Source: Paenibacillus sp. J2TS4
Lineage (GTDB): Bacteria > Bacillota > Bacilli > Paenibacillales > NBRC-103111
Assembly (NCBI RefSeq): GCF_018403245.1
Contig: NZ_BOSH01000003.1
Location: 496,001 to 560,000, forward strand
Reading direction: 5' to 3'
Length of the DNA: 64,000 nt
Positions within the stretch are counted from its first letter, which is position 1, and each line of letters opens with the position of its first letter. The notes below the pieces were generated by a model. It did no database searches, was not told the origin of the DNA, and saw only the letters and a list, made by a program, of their open reading frames with translations. The translations under genes were made by a program, and so were the position numbers. This document shows, piece by piece, positions 42,728-52,104 of the stretch.

Positions 42728-43681
42728 ATGAATGATTTGGCCATAGGCGTCGATCTCGGCGGAACCAAAATCCATTTTGCCGCTATGGATCGCTCCGGTC
42801 ATACGGTGGTGCAGTCGATTGTGCCGACCGAAGCCAAACAGGGCGCTGCCGCTGTACTGGACAAAATAATGAACGGCATTACCGATACTCTTGGGCAGTT
42901 GAAGGAGAAGGGAAGAGAGCAGGACGTGGTCGGAATCGGGATAGGCAGCGCCGGACAGATCGATTTCTCCAGCGGCACGGTCGCTTTCGCTGTCGATACG
43001 CTGCCAGGCTGGACCGGAACGCCGATCCGTGACAAGGTCTTCGAACGATTTCAGCTCCCGGTATATGTCGATAATGACGTGAATGTCATTGCGATAGCGG
43101 AGAAAAACTTCGGAGCTGCACGGCCCTATAACAGCTTCGTCTGTATAGCTCTGGGGACCGGATTAGGCGGCGCCGTCGTGGAAGCAGGCAAGTTAGTCCG
43201 CGGAGCCTATGGCGGGGCCGGAGAACTCGGCCATATTTCCGTAGATTTCAACGGACCCCGCTGCAGTTGCGGTAATTATGGCTGCATCGAATTATACGCC
43301 TCCGGTACGGGGATCGCCAGAGTGGCTGCAGAGATGGCCGCAGCTAATGGATGGCAGACCGGGTGGAGAGCCGATTCCCGGGAAGTCATCGCCGCCTGGA
43401 ATGCCGGGGATGTCCATGCGTCTCAAGTGATGGATGTCGTTATTCGCGCTTTAAGCACTCATATTAGCAGCGTTATTTATACTTTGAATCCGCAAGCCAT
43501 TATTATTGGCGGCGGAGTGTCCGAAGCCGGCCCGGCTTTCTTTGACGCTCTGAGGAAGGAAACCGAGCTCAGGACGGCGCCTTCGATGTGGAAGGCAACA
43601 ACCGTGCTGCCTGCCGAAATCGGGACGGGGGCCGGAGTCATCGGAGCCGCCGCCCAGGTATGGCATTACGAGATAGCTTAA
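42728..43681 (+). CDS. ROK-family kinase, probable N-acetylmannosamine kinase
   Basis: A 317-aa ROK kinase: IGVDLGGTKIHFAAMD at 6-21, VYVDNDVNVIAIAEKNFG, IALGTGLGGAVVEAG, GELGHISVDFNGPRCSCGNYGCIELYASG (zinc site CxCGxxGCxE), and NPQAIIIGGGVSEAG. GAAACGGAGG precedes the ATG. Coupling with nanE makes ManNAc the most likely substrate (NanK role); glucose or GlcNAc cannot be excluded. Confidence 0.88.
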   Translation: MNDLAIGVDLGGTKIHFAAMDRSGHTVVQSIVPTEAKQGAAAVLDKIMNGITDTLGQLKEKGREQDVVGIGIGSAGQIDFSSGTVAFAVDTLPGWTGTPIRDKVFERFQLPVYVDNDVNVIAIAEKNFGAARPYNSFVCIALGTGLGGAVVEAGKLVRGAYGGAGELGHISVDFNGPRCSCGNYGCIELYASGTGIARVAAEMAAANGWQTGWRADSREVIAAWNAGDVHASQVMDVVIRALSTHISSVIYTLNPQAIIIGGGVSEAGPAFFDALRKETELRTAPSMWKATTVLPAEIGTGAGVIGAAAQVWHYEIA

Positions 43682-43692
43682 ACATAACATAC

Positions 43693-43715
43693 AGGCCGCT
43701 TATGCGGCCTTTTTA
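43693..43715 (+). terminator. terminator after the nanE-kinase unit
   Basis: AGGCCGC and GCGGCCT form a short GC-rich stem around TTAT, followed by TTTTT. Confidence 0.85.
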
Positions 43716-43785
43716 CGTTAATAGACATACCATGCCGCTGGGACGCATATCAAATTTCAAGTACTCTGACAGCGGTTTTCTCACT

Positions 43786-43980
43786 TTACGATCTTAATTT
43801 ATATTTCCCGCTTGATGTGATCTTCACCTTCACCTTCACCTTGATGCTTCTCAAACTATCAGGTTCGATAATGAGCCGCTCGCCTCCCCGTAATTGCTCC
43901 CAGGCCGATAAATGATCACGATAAACCACTTCCGCGAAACGAAACACATCGGTATTAGTTACCATATCCATCAATCTCAT
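43786..43980 (-). CDS. possible small protein or gene remnant (64 aa)
   Basis: A 64-codon frame that looks protein-like (FAEVVYRDHLSAWEQLRGG) but ends in a low-complexity KVKVKVK stretch encoded by a CTTCAC hexamer repeated about 3.5 times (43821-43842). The ribosome site is weak and no family is recognised. Apart from this and the dispersed repeat at 44098-44338, the gap 43716-44577 shows nothing supported. Confidence 0.25.
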   Translation of the reverse strand: MRLMDMVTNTDVFRFAEVVYRDHLSAWEQLRGGERLIIEPDSLRSIKVKVKVKITSSGKYKLRS

Positions 43981-44097
43981 ACCTAGTCAAGTTATGGTTA
44001 TTATGTCTAGAGATCCGAAATCTATGCCAAAGGGGCCGATTTCCTTGTCCATATGTAGGGAAGTAGGACTAGAGAATTATTTATGGTTCAACCTAAA

Positions 44098-44338
44098 AAT
44101 CAGTGCTTGATTTTCTTTCCGCCACCAAACAGACTGGATTTTATACAGCTAAATAAGCCAGATCAGACAATTTTTTGGCAATCTAACTGGAAATCATACA
44201 GCTAATTCGGTCCCAATCTATCCAATCCCTCTTTAACCCCATTTCTAACGGTAGGTTTTACATTTAGTCCGAAGATCTAGCGAGATTTAGCGAGAATTAA
44301 CTACATCAATTACATTTAATCGGACCATCTGGAGGGCC
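44098..44338. repeat. dispersed ~241-bp non-coding element, copy B
   Basis: Second copy of the element found inside CRISPR array 2 (6986-7229), same orientation, with the four internal TACAGCTAA/TACATTTAGTC units preserved. It differs by scattered substitutions and a 7-bp gap near its right end (before GGAGGGCC). The flanks of the two copies differ, which delimits the element to about 240-245 bp. Confidence 0.85.
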
Positions 44339-44577
44339 AATCTATCAAGTGAAATTCTAATAAGATAAATCTGTCAAGGATGGCCTGTTAAAGTCAAGGA
44401 CTGATTATGGTTTTGAGCCTTATTTATTTTGTCAAAATTTCTTTATTTTCCACCCGATATGCCGATAAATCTTTTAATGCTTCTATCGTTGAATAACAAG
44501 AAGAGATCGAATAGACTAATAGAAGTGGAAGATTATCCGTCAGTAAACAACCTCTACCTAATAACCGGGGTGTAGTT

Positions 44578-46854
44578 ATGAAGAAAATGTTTGCTTTTTT
44601 AGCTGCGATTTCGTTCAAGAGAAAGCTGGTCGTTTATTCCCTGCTCATTAGCATTCTACCGGTATTTCTGATCGGCTTGACCTCCTCCTATCTAGTTTCT
44701 GCAACGATTCAGGAGGAAGTGGACCACAATCAACAGATTGTGTTAAAGCAAATTCAAAATCAACTTAATGATTTTATTATTAATCTGAATATTTCTTCGA
44801 TCAGCCTGGCTTCCAATCTTTTGTTAGAAAAAACAGTTACCGAAGGAACGACGGTCGATAATCTTAATCAAATGCTGGAAATGATCGAAACGATTCGCAA
44901 GCAGAAGAGCTTCTCGCCGATTCACTTCGATGTATCCGTTATAAGTAAGCGCTATCATAACGTTTATACGGATTCAGAAGGGACTGCTTTTGAGTTTTAT
45001 AACCAAATGATTACGAATGAGCGGCCCCAATATAATTCGTCATTTATCGTCACCCCGCGTACTTATCCCAATCAGGATGATTTGCTGCTGTTCCGACCGA
45101 CTCCTCTGCATACCTACTATACCGATGGGGTTGTCATCCTGCATGTAAGTATAAGGGAGTTGCTTCGCTTTGTGGAAAATTTGAATCTGGGCGACAATCG
45201 CAGCCTCTACATCATCGATCCCGCTGGCAAAATTATTATTAGCCAGAATGAAGAGGAAATCGGGACAACGGTAACGCGGTCCGCCGGATTGTACGAATGG
45301 TGGAAGCAGCCTTCCGATGGTGCGGAGTTTGTTCTGGAAGGGGAGACCTATCAAGTATCCTCCCAGAAATCGAACCTGAATAACTGGACCTATATCTCGT
45401 TGATCAAGAAAGCGGAATTGACCCGAAAAGCCGATTCGATCCGGAGAATGACCTGGATAACGATGGGCGTTATGGTACTGCTATCGATTCTCGTAGCGCT
45501 GGTCGGCTCCCGCAAGCTGTACCGTCCGATCGGGAAGCTGATGGATAAAATATCGAATGAGGAAAAATGGGAGACGGAGCATAAGGACGAGCTCCAGGCT
45601 CTCGATTCCTTCATGCTGCATATGGTAAGAACGAATGGGGAATTGCAGGACAAGCTGAAGAGGCAAATTCCCGATTTGAAGGCGGGGGTGTTCCAGCAGC
45701 TATTATGGGGAGACATGAGCGAGGCCGAGATGCGGGCCAAGGTCGAGCCATTGGACCTTCCCTTGAAGGGACCTCTGTTTTACGTATGTATCGCCGCTGT
45801 AGATGAATATAAAGAGTGGATCAGCATGTATCGGGACAAGGAGCTTTCGTTGATCCAATACGCGCTCAAAAAAGTAACCGAAGAGACCTTCCATGACAGG
45901 CTGCCCTGCATTGCGTTCACTCCGTCCCAGGGACAGGTCGTTATCGTCATTGGGACGGATAAGGCCGGCGAGGACAAGGATGCGATCATCCGCGAGCGGG
46001 CCGATCAAGTGCGCCATAACGTCACTCTTTACTTCCCGTTCTCGGTCAGTGTTACCATAAGCCGTTCCCGCAAAGATTATTCCAGCATTACGAGAAGCTA
46101 TCAGGAAGCTTTGTCTCTATTGAACTATCGCTTGCTGCTCGGCAACAATGTAACGATTTCCGACAATCAAATCGAGCCTTCTCTCCGGACGTCCAGCCGT
46201 CATATCTTTCATCTCCAGAAGCAGATCGTTCATGCGGTTGTGCAGAGCGATCTGGAAGGAGCCAAACGCGAGCTGCGCCAATTAGTTGAAGCGATTCCGC
46301 AATATGCGCAGACGTCGGAAACGGTGCTGGGCTTGTTTTCCTACTTGCTGGGAGAGCTGTATTATGTCCTTCATGAGATAAGGGACGATTTGCAGGAGAT
46401 TTTCAACGATCAGTTGTACAATTCACTCTATGGTTTAACGACTCTTGCTGAGGTGGAGGAGTGGCTTGACAGCCATGTATTTCCTTCCATCGTTCAGTTA
46501 ATGGAAAGTCAGACCGTATCGAAGCAGAAAAAAATTGTGCAGCAGGTTCTGCTGTTCATTCATGAATCATTCGACAGCGATTTGTCTCTGCAGCAGGCAG
46601 CCGACACGTTCCAGCTGTCCTCCTCTCAATTGAGCCGCATCTTTAAGGAGGAGACAGGCTGTAATTTCAGCGAGTATTTGATCGGGTATCGAATGAAGAA
46701 AGCGAGTGAATGGTTGGAGTACAGCGATATGTCCATCAAAGAGATCGCAGACCGGTTGAGGTATACGAATGTGCAAAATTTTTCGCGGACCTTTAAGCAA
46801 ATTATCGGTGTGCCTCCAGGGGAGTTCCGCAAGCAGGCCCGATCCGTTGGTTGA
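44578..46854 (+). CDS. membrane-bound AraC-family sensor-regulator
   Basis: A 758-aa one-component regulator. A first membrane span is at about 17-39 (LVVYSLLISILPVFLIGL), an extracellular sensing region at about 40-285, and a second span near 290-308 (TMGVMVLLSILVALVG). A cytosolic YesN-like middle region and C-terminal AraC/HTH_18 helices follow (LSLQQAADTFQLSSSQLSRIFKEETG near 660 and IKEIADRLRYTNVQNFSRTF near 725). GGGGTG precedes the ATG. Proteins of this build sit beside LplB/YtcP-type importers in this group and activate them in response to an outside sugar; the importer genes begin 217 bp downstream. Confidence 0.9.
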   Translation: MKKMFAFLAAISFKRKLVVYSLLISILPVFLIGLTSSYLVSATIQEEVDHNQQIVLKQIQNQLNDFIINLNISSISLASNLLLEKTVTEGTTVDNLNQMLEMIETIRKQKSFSPIHFDVSVISKRYHNVYTDSEGTAFEFYNQMITNERPQYNSSFIVTPRTYPNQDDLLLFRPTPLHTYYTDGVVILHVSIRELLRFVENLNLGDNRSLYIIDPAGKIIISQNEEEIGTTVTRSAGLYEWWKQPSDGAEFVLEGETYQVSSQKSNLNNWTYISLIKKAELTRKADSIRRMTWITMGVMVLLSILVALVGSRKLYRPIGKLMDKISNEEKWETEHKDELQALDSFMLHMVRTNGELQDKLKRQIPDLKAGVFQQLLWGDMSEAEMRAKVEPLDLPLKGPLFYVCIAAVDEYKEWISMYRDKELSLIQYALKKVTEETFHDRLPCIAFTPSQGQVVIVIGTDKAGEDKDAIIRERADQVRHNVTLYFPFSVSVTISRSRKDYSSITRSYQEALSLLNYRLLLGNNVTISDNQIEPSLRTSSRHIFHLQKQIVHAVVQSDLEGAKRELRQLVEAIPQYAQTSETVLGLFSYLLGELYYVLHEIRDDLQEIFNDQLYNSLYGLTTLAEVEEWLDSHVFPSIVQLMESQTVSKQKKIVQQVLLFIHESFDSDLSLQQAADTFQLSSSQLSRIFKEETGCNFSEYLIGYRMKKASEWLEYSDMSIKEIADRLRYTNVQNFSRTFKQIIGVPPGEFRKQARSVG

Positions 46855-47070
46855 CCTTCAGTACTAACGGACCGGCTCCCAATAGCCCGAAATCCAGACA
46901 TTTCGGGCTTTTATCATTATTTGCGGCGTTTTATCATCCTTTTCAGCCCTTTGTAAAAAGTGATTATTGTCAAACTAAAGCGACTCGCGGTAAATTAACG
47001 ACACGGCAAAGACTTGAACAGATGGAGACGGTCAGACGAAAACATTTTACAAAATGAAAGGGGTTACAAT

Positions 47071-48642
47071 ATGGGGCGATCCAAAAGCAAGTGGCTGGCC
47101 ATGTCGCTGAGTATGGTCGTAGCTTCAAGTACGATAATGAGCGCATGCGCCGGCAAGACGGAGAATGGAGGGGCCGCGGGCGGGCAAGCAGAGAATAAAG
47201 ACATCCATATTCTATTGTCCCACTCCAACGCCAAATATGCGATGCAGCTCAAGGACAACGATGATTATGTAAAGGAATTGTCCAAGCAGTCAGGCTATAA
47301 CCTGAAATTCGAATTTCTTGGACATGGCAACGATTACATTCAGCAGTTGACTGTTCGCTTTGCTTCGGGAGACTTGCCCGATCTGATCCGGACGGATTCG
47401 ATCGATTCGACGATGCATCCCGGGGCACTGCAGCAGGGCGTCTTTCACGAGCTGGGGCCGCTCATCGATCAATACGGCCCTAATATTAAGAAGAAAATAC
47501 CACAAGAAGCCTGGGAAAGCACCCGAGTAAGCAGTGATGGGAAAATCTACGGAATTCCCGCCTTATCCGCCTTGCCCGCTTCTCGAGTGATGTACATCCG
47601 CCAGGACTGGCTGGATCAGCTAGGAATGAAGCAGCCCGAGACGCTGGATGAGTTTTTGGAATTTTTTGAAGCTGTCAAAAACAATGACTTGAACGGGAAT
47701 GGTGATCCCAATGATGAATACGGCTTCTATGTAAGAGAAAACCTGCAATTTTCAGACGTATTCTTCAGGGAGTTCGGAGCTTCTCCCAATCAATGGTATT
47801 ACCGCGATGATCAATTAGTACCGGGCATGATTCTACCGGAGATGAAGGAAGCGCTGAAGTTTTGGAAGGACCTGTACGATAAGGGCTACATCAATCCTAA
47901 TCTGTTCACCAACAAGAGCGCGGATTGGGAAGCTGGGATTAAACAAGGCAAAGCCGGGCTATGGATGCATGATATCATCAACTACATGTCTAATTGGCAG
48001 CTTGGAAATTTTGTCAATCAGCCTAACGTCAAGCTGAGTGTCATCAATCCTCCACAGGGTCCCTCAGGCGGAGGCATTACGGCCCAAAGCGACCAGATTT
48101 ATTTTGTCTGGGTGATTCCTTCCAAAGTGAAAAATCCCGAGGAGATCATCAAGTTTCTCGATTGGACCTGGTCCGACGAAGCCGAAACCTTCTTCTCCCT
48201 GGGCATTAAAGACGTAAACTATACCGAGGAGAACGGGGGATTCAAGTGGGATCCGAAGGCTCCAGCCAACTCGGATAACGATGCCAGCATTTTCTATCAG
48301 CTGTCGATTAACCCGCGCGGTGACGGACGTATGCTGCCGACGGTAATTGATGCTCACCCGGATGCCGAGTTTTTGAAAAAAGGGGTGGAGATCGCCAAGA
48401 ACGGCAACGTTCCGAATGACGGCCTGCATATGCCTGTCCTGGAATCGTTGAAGACCCATCCCGAGCTCGCGGTCGGCACCAACTCCGGAACGCTGTTCCT
48501 GGATATGTTCGCAAAGGTCATAACCGGGAAGGAAGACCTCGATGCATCGTTCGATAATTTCGTCAGCGAGTGGAAAAGGCGCGGAGGCGATGCGGCGATC
48601 CAAGAGGCAACCGATTGGTACAAAAGCTTTCACAACAAATGA
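47071..48642 (+). CDS. extracellular sugar-binding lipoprotein of an ABC importer
   Basis: A 523-aa solute-binding protein of the LipO/YtcQ type. The start is ATG 47071 behind AAAGGGG; a longer frame to 47014 is not supported. The signal peptide ends at lipobox IMSAC (Cys26). It contains the EF-hand-like calcium loop DLNGNGDPNDEYGF typical of oligosaccharide-binding members, then WEAGIKQGKAGLWMHDI. It presumably captures an oligosaccharide for the two permeases that follow. Confidence 0.9.
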   Translation: MGRSKSKWLAMSLSMVVASSTIMSACAGKTENGGAAGGQAENKDIHILLSHSNAKYAMQLKDNDDYVKELSKQSGYNLKFEFLGHGNDYIQQLTVRFASGDLPDLIRTDSIDSTMHPGALQQGVFHELGPLIDQYGPNIKKKIPQEAWESTRVSSDGKIYGIPALSALPASRVMYIRQDWLDQLGMKQPETLDEFLEFFEAVKNNDLNGNGDPNDEYGFYVRENLQFSDVFFREFGASPNQWYYRDDQLVPGMILPEMKEALKFWKDLYDKGYINPNLFTNKSADWEAGIKQGKAGLWMHDIINYMSNWQLGNFVNQPNVKLSVINPPQGPSGGGITAQSDQIYFVWVIPSKVKNPEEIIKFLDWTWSDEAETFFSLGIKDVNYTEENGGFKWDPKAPANSDNDASIFYQLSINPRGDGRMLPTVIDAHPDAEFLKKGVEIAKNGNVPNDGLHMPVLESLKTHPELAVGTNSGTLFLDMFAKVITGKEDLDASFDNFVSEWKRRGGDAAIQEATDWYKSFHNK

Positions 48643-48765
48643 TGTCGAGCAAATAAACGGATCCTCAAGGCGGTGTTAATTGTTCGGACTGATTCATCGT
48701 GCGGCCCATTCGCTAGCCGAACTGGCCGCTTCTCCATACAACGAGAACATAAAGGAGACGGCTTA

Positions 48766-49662
48766 ATGTTCAAAAAAATGACGGGCGATAAAATCGCTCT
48801 CCTCATCATCGCACTGCCGGGTATTCTTCATTTTCTTATTTTTAAATACATCCCTTTGGCAGGGAATTGGATAGCTTTTCAAGACTTTAATCTGTTTAAG
48901 GGCATTTTTGGAAGTGAATTTGTCGGTTTGAAGCATTTTGTGACCATGTTTACTTATGAAGAGTTTTTTAATATTTTACGCAATACTATATTGCTCAGTT
49001 TTTACGCGATTCTATTCGGTTTTCCGGCTCCGCTGCTGCTCGCCTTGCTGTTAAACGAGGTAAGAAAAATGTGGTTTAAACGTCCCATTCAAACGCTGTT
49101 GTATTTACCGCATTTTCTGTCTTGGGTTATCGTTGGGGGGATTTTCATCAATTTGTTGGATCTGCAAGGAATCGTCAACCGGGTGATTGGCATGTTCGGA
49201 GCAGGCCCCATTGATTTTCTGGGACAACCGGATTATTTCAGACCTCTGATTATTACGATTTCCATCTGGAAGGAGGTCGGATGGGGAACGATCATTTATT
49301 TGGCTGCTTTATCCGGAATCAATCCGCATCTCTATGAAGCGGCCATGGTGGACGGTGCGGGAAGATGGCGGCAGATGTGGTCTATTACTATCCCTTCCAT
49401 CATGCCGGCGATTATTATTCTGTTCCTGCTCAGGGTCGGGAACGTCCTGGAAGCTAACGTCGAGCAAGTGCTTATTTTTCTAAATCCGCTTAACCGGGAA
49501 GTGGGGGAAGTGATCGATACTTACGTCTACCGGGTCGGTCTGTTGAGTGCGCAATTCAGCTTCTCGACCGCTATTGGCTTGTTCCAATCCATTATCGGGC
49601 TTAGCCTCGTTATGTTTCTGAATCAGTTGAGCAGGAGAACGACAGGAGAAAGTATTTACTAA
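48766..49662 (+). CDS. sugar ABC transporter permease, LplB type
   Basis: About 298 aa with six predicted spans. MTGDKIALLIIALPGILHFL opens the protein, and the EAA loop is YEAAMVDGAGRWRQMWSITIPSIMP. The start ATG 48766 has AAAGGAG before it; the frame reaches 48673, but the added residues are non-hydrophobic and unsupported. It partners with the permease that starts 13 bp downstream. Confidence 0.92.
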   Translation: MFKKMTGDKIALLIIALPGILHFLIFKYIPLAGNWIAFQDFNLFKGIFGSEFVGLKHFVTMFTYEEFFNILRNTILLSFYAILFGFPAPLLLALLLNEVRKMWFKRPIQTLLYLPHFLSWVIVGGIFINLLDLQGIVNRVIGMFGAGPIDFLGQPDYFRPLIITISIWKEVGWGTIIYLAALSGINPHLYEAAMVDGAGRWRQMWSITIPSIMPAIIILFLLRVGNVLEANVEQVLIFLNPLNREVGEVIDTYVYRVGLLSAQFSFSTAIGLFQSIIGLSLVMFLNQLSRRTTGESIY

Positions 49663-49674
49663 AGGGGGATCGCC

Positions 49675-50547
49675 ATGCCGACATATAAATCCGACCGGGT
49701 CTTTCAATGGGTTAACGGCCTGTTCCTGATCTTGGCCTGCTTAACGATGATTGCCCCGCTAATCCATCTAGCCGCGATCTCTTTAAGTTCGCCGGTATAT
49801 GCCAATGCCAAGCTGGTTTACTTGTGGCCCAAAGGCTTTAATCTTACGGTATATGAACAAATATTTGGCATGGATACATTGTGGCGCGCGCTCGGTGTCA
49901 GTGTATACATGTGTATTATGGGAATCCTGGTCTTCTTAATCCTGACCACCAGTATCTCTTATTCTCTGTCCCGTCCCATCATGCCCGGACGCAGACTGGT
50001 GCTAAGGGCGATTCTCGTCACCTTCGTATTCACTTCGCCTCTGATTCCCAATTACTTGGTAATCAAATCGTTAGGGATGGAGAACACCCTGTGGGCTTTG
50101 ATCGTCCCCGGAGCATTGGGTGCCTATTCTGTTATTATTATGAAAACCTTCTTGCAGGGGATTTCTTCGGAGCTCTTCGACGCGGCCAAAATTGACGGCT
50201 GCAGTGAGTACGGAATTTACGCCAGAATTGCGCTTCCTTTGTCCAAGCCGGTCATCGCGACGTTGTCACTCTTCCATGTGGTCGGATTGTGGAACGCTTA
50301 CTTCGGTGCGTTGATCTATATACGTGACAAAAAATTATACCCGTTGCAGCTCGTGCTTCGCAGTTTGATTCTGGAGCAGGATACATCGGGAACGACAACG
50401 ATATCTACAGAGGTGGCGATGGAAGCCACACCGGAAATGATGAAAGCGGGTGTCATCTTGTTTACTACGATTCCAATTCTGATGGTCTATCCGTTTTTGC
50501 AAAAATATTTTGTCAAGGGAGCCCTTCTAGGGTCGCTAAAAGAATAG
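49675..50547 (+). CDS. carbohydrate ABC transporter permease, YtcP type
   Basis: 290 aa with six predicted spans and the EAA loop FDAAKIDGCSEYGIYARIALPLSKP. The ending TIPILMVYPFLQKYFVKGALLGSLKE is the classic YtcP-type tail. GGGGGAT precedes the ATG. No ATPase gene is linked; in this group a shared MsmX-type ATPase encoded elsewhere usually serves such importers. The operon ends at the terminator at 50558. Confidence 0.92.
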   Translation: MPTYKSDRVFQWVNGLFLILACLTMIAPLIHLAAISLSSPVYANAKLVYLWPKGFNLTVYEQIFGMDTLWRALGVSVYMCIMGILVFLILTTSISYSLSRPIMPGRRLVLRAILVTFVFTSPLIPNYLVIKSLGMENTLWALIVPGALGAYSVIIMKTFLQGISSELFDAAKIDGCSEYGIYARIALPLSKPVIATLSLFHVVGLWNAYFGALIYIRDKKLYPLQLVLRSLILEQDTSGTTTISTEVAMEATPEMMKAGVILFTTIPILMVYPFLQKYFVKGALLGSLKE

Positions 50548-50557
50548 AGAGCCATAG

Positions 50558-50597
50558 AAAAAAGGCACCCATACCCATAAGATCAGGTGCCTTTTTC
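50558..50597. terminator. bidirectional terminator between permease gene and trhO
   Basis: AAAAAAGGCACC and GGTGCCTTTTT form a stem around about 16 nt with A- and T-runs on the two sides, so it can serve both convergent transcripts. Confidence 0.85.
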
Positions 50598-50639
50598 CCC
50601 ATCTTTCGCTCAAAACGCGCTGTCATAAAGCGAATGCTC

Positions 50640-51542
50640 TTATGCTTCGCAGCGGATCATTTCTTGTTCCTCGCATTGAACGGAACAGAACGAGTTATGG
50701 ATTTCTTCACATTCTTCACAGCAAATGTGCTGGGAGTGACATAAATCATTGGCGCAGTTAATGTAACGGTCTTCAGGCTTGCCGCAATGATGGCAGCGTC
50801 CGACAATAATGTCTTCTTCCGTGCGATTGATCGGAACGGAAATTCTTTCGTCGAATACGTAGCACTTGCCGTCGAATAATCTGCCTTTAACTTGTGGATC
50901 CTGACCGTAGGTGACGATGCCGCCATCCAATTGGTAGACTTCCTTGAATCCTTCCTCTATCATGAATCCGGTCAGCTTCTCGCAGCGAATCCCGCCCGTG
51001 CAATAGGTGAGAATCGGTTTATCCTTGTATTGGGACATATTCTTGCGGATCCATTCAGGAAACTCGCGAAACGCTTCTACGTCCGGACGGATGGCGTTGC
51101 GAAAATGACCGATATCGAACTCATAATTATTTCTTCCGTCCAGCACGATGACATCCTCTTGTTGAAGCTTCTCGTGAAATTCTGCAGGCGATAGCCGTTT
51201 GCCGGTAATCTCATTCGGATCCAGATGCTTGTCCAGGCGGAAGGTAACCAGCTCTGCTCTGGGACGGACGAATATTTTTTTGAAAGCGTGGCCTTCGGCC
51301 TCGTCGATTTTGAACACCATATCGTGAAACAGAGGATTATTATGCATGTCCCGCATATATTGTTCCGTCTGGGCAATCGTGCCGGATACGGTGCCGTTGA
51401 TGCCTTCTTTGGCTACAAGGATTCTTCCTTTAACCCCCAGCTCTTTGCAGTATCGCAAGTGTTCGGCGGCAAATTGCTCGTAGTCGGGAAGGGAGACGTA
51501 TTTATAATATAGCAGGATGCGATAGGCTAAATCCTTACTCAT
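50640..51542 (-). CDS. trhO: tRNA uridine-34 hydroxylase TrhO (rhodanese-like)
   Basis: TrhO (YceA/YbfQ type) makes 5-hydroxyuridine at the wobble base of some tRNAs. The protein is 300 aa: an N-terminal YceA-type domain ([36 protein letters not shown]), a rhodanese domain with catalytic Cys181 in [14 protein letters not shown], and a C-terminal Cys-rich tail ([33 protein letters not shown]) likely to bind zinc. I choose ATG 51542 behind AAGGTGG; ATG 51560 is possible and adds six residues. Confidence 0.93.
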   Translation of the reverse strand: MSKDLAYRILLYYKYVSLPDYEQFAAEHLRYCKELGVKGRILVAKEGINGTVSGTIAQTEQYMRDMHNNPLFHDMVFKIDEAEGHAFKKIFVRPRAELVTFRLDKHLDPNEITGKRLSPAEFHEKLQQEDVIVLDGRNNYEFDIGHFRNAIRPDVEAFREFPEWIRKNMSQYKDKPILTYCTGGIRCEKLTGFMIEEGFKEVYQLDGGIVTYGQDPQVKGRLFDGKCYVFDERISVPINRTEEDIIVGRCHHCGKPEDRYINCANDLCHSQHICCEECEEIHNSFCSVQCEEQEMIRCEA

Positions 51543-51836
51543 CGTTTGCACCACCTTCATAATACTTTTCCTCAGATTGACTTGCGCATATATTCTAACC
51601 CAAATATTGTATTATACACCTTCCTGACAAGTCAAGTAAACAGAATATGTAATATCGAACCCAAAATCGGCAGTAATCGGAAAATATTTGGGGAAAGTTG
51701 GAAGTCGGTCTTGCTTCTTACAGCTTTCAACTCTAAACTAAGTAGAGAAGATAAACTTGTATACAAGTATACGTGTTACTATCCATAGCATTCAATCATC
51801 ATCAGTCAGACTGGCGCTGTCCTTCTTAAAATGAGA

Positions 51837-52044
51837 GTTCAAAAAGTCAACTTTTCAGCACCGAGAAGATTGTGCGAAGCTGAAGAAGGAGGAGCGGAGT
51901 GTAGGCAGACCTACATGAGCACCTGAAATGTTTCCGGAGGAAACATATCTTCGTAAGCCTAAGCTTTTCGAGGGTGAGTGCAAGGTTCGATGTCGACTTC
52001 GCTTCTTGGGTACTCTTCGTGATCAAAAGGGGATCTTTTTGAAC
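51837..52044. repeat. 208-bp structured element with terminal inverted repeats
   Basis: The left end GTTCAAAAAG...CTTTT and right end AAAAG...CTTTTTGAAC are inverted copies. Inside are perfect hairpins TGTAGG/CCTACA (around CAGA) and ATGTTTCC/GGAAACAT (around GGA), plus GCGAAG...CTTCGC pairing. It lies between trhO and the PAS-kinase gene, ending 60 bp before the latter. There is no convincing coding frame. It could be a MITE-like repeat or a structured RNA leader. The rest of 51561-52104 shows no gene. Confidence 0.6.
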
Positions 52045-52104
52045 AACCTCATAAACTTATTCCGTTATGGATGGCAAGGATTCCATTAGTTCGGAGGAAT
52101 AGCT

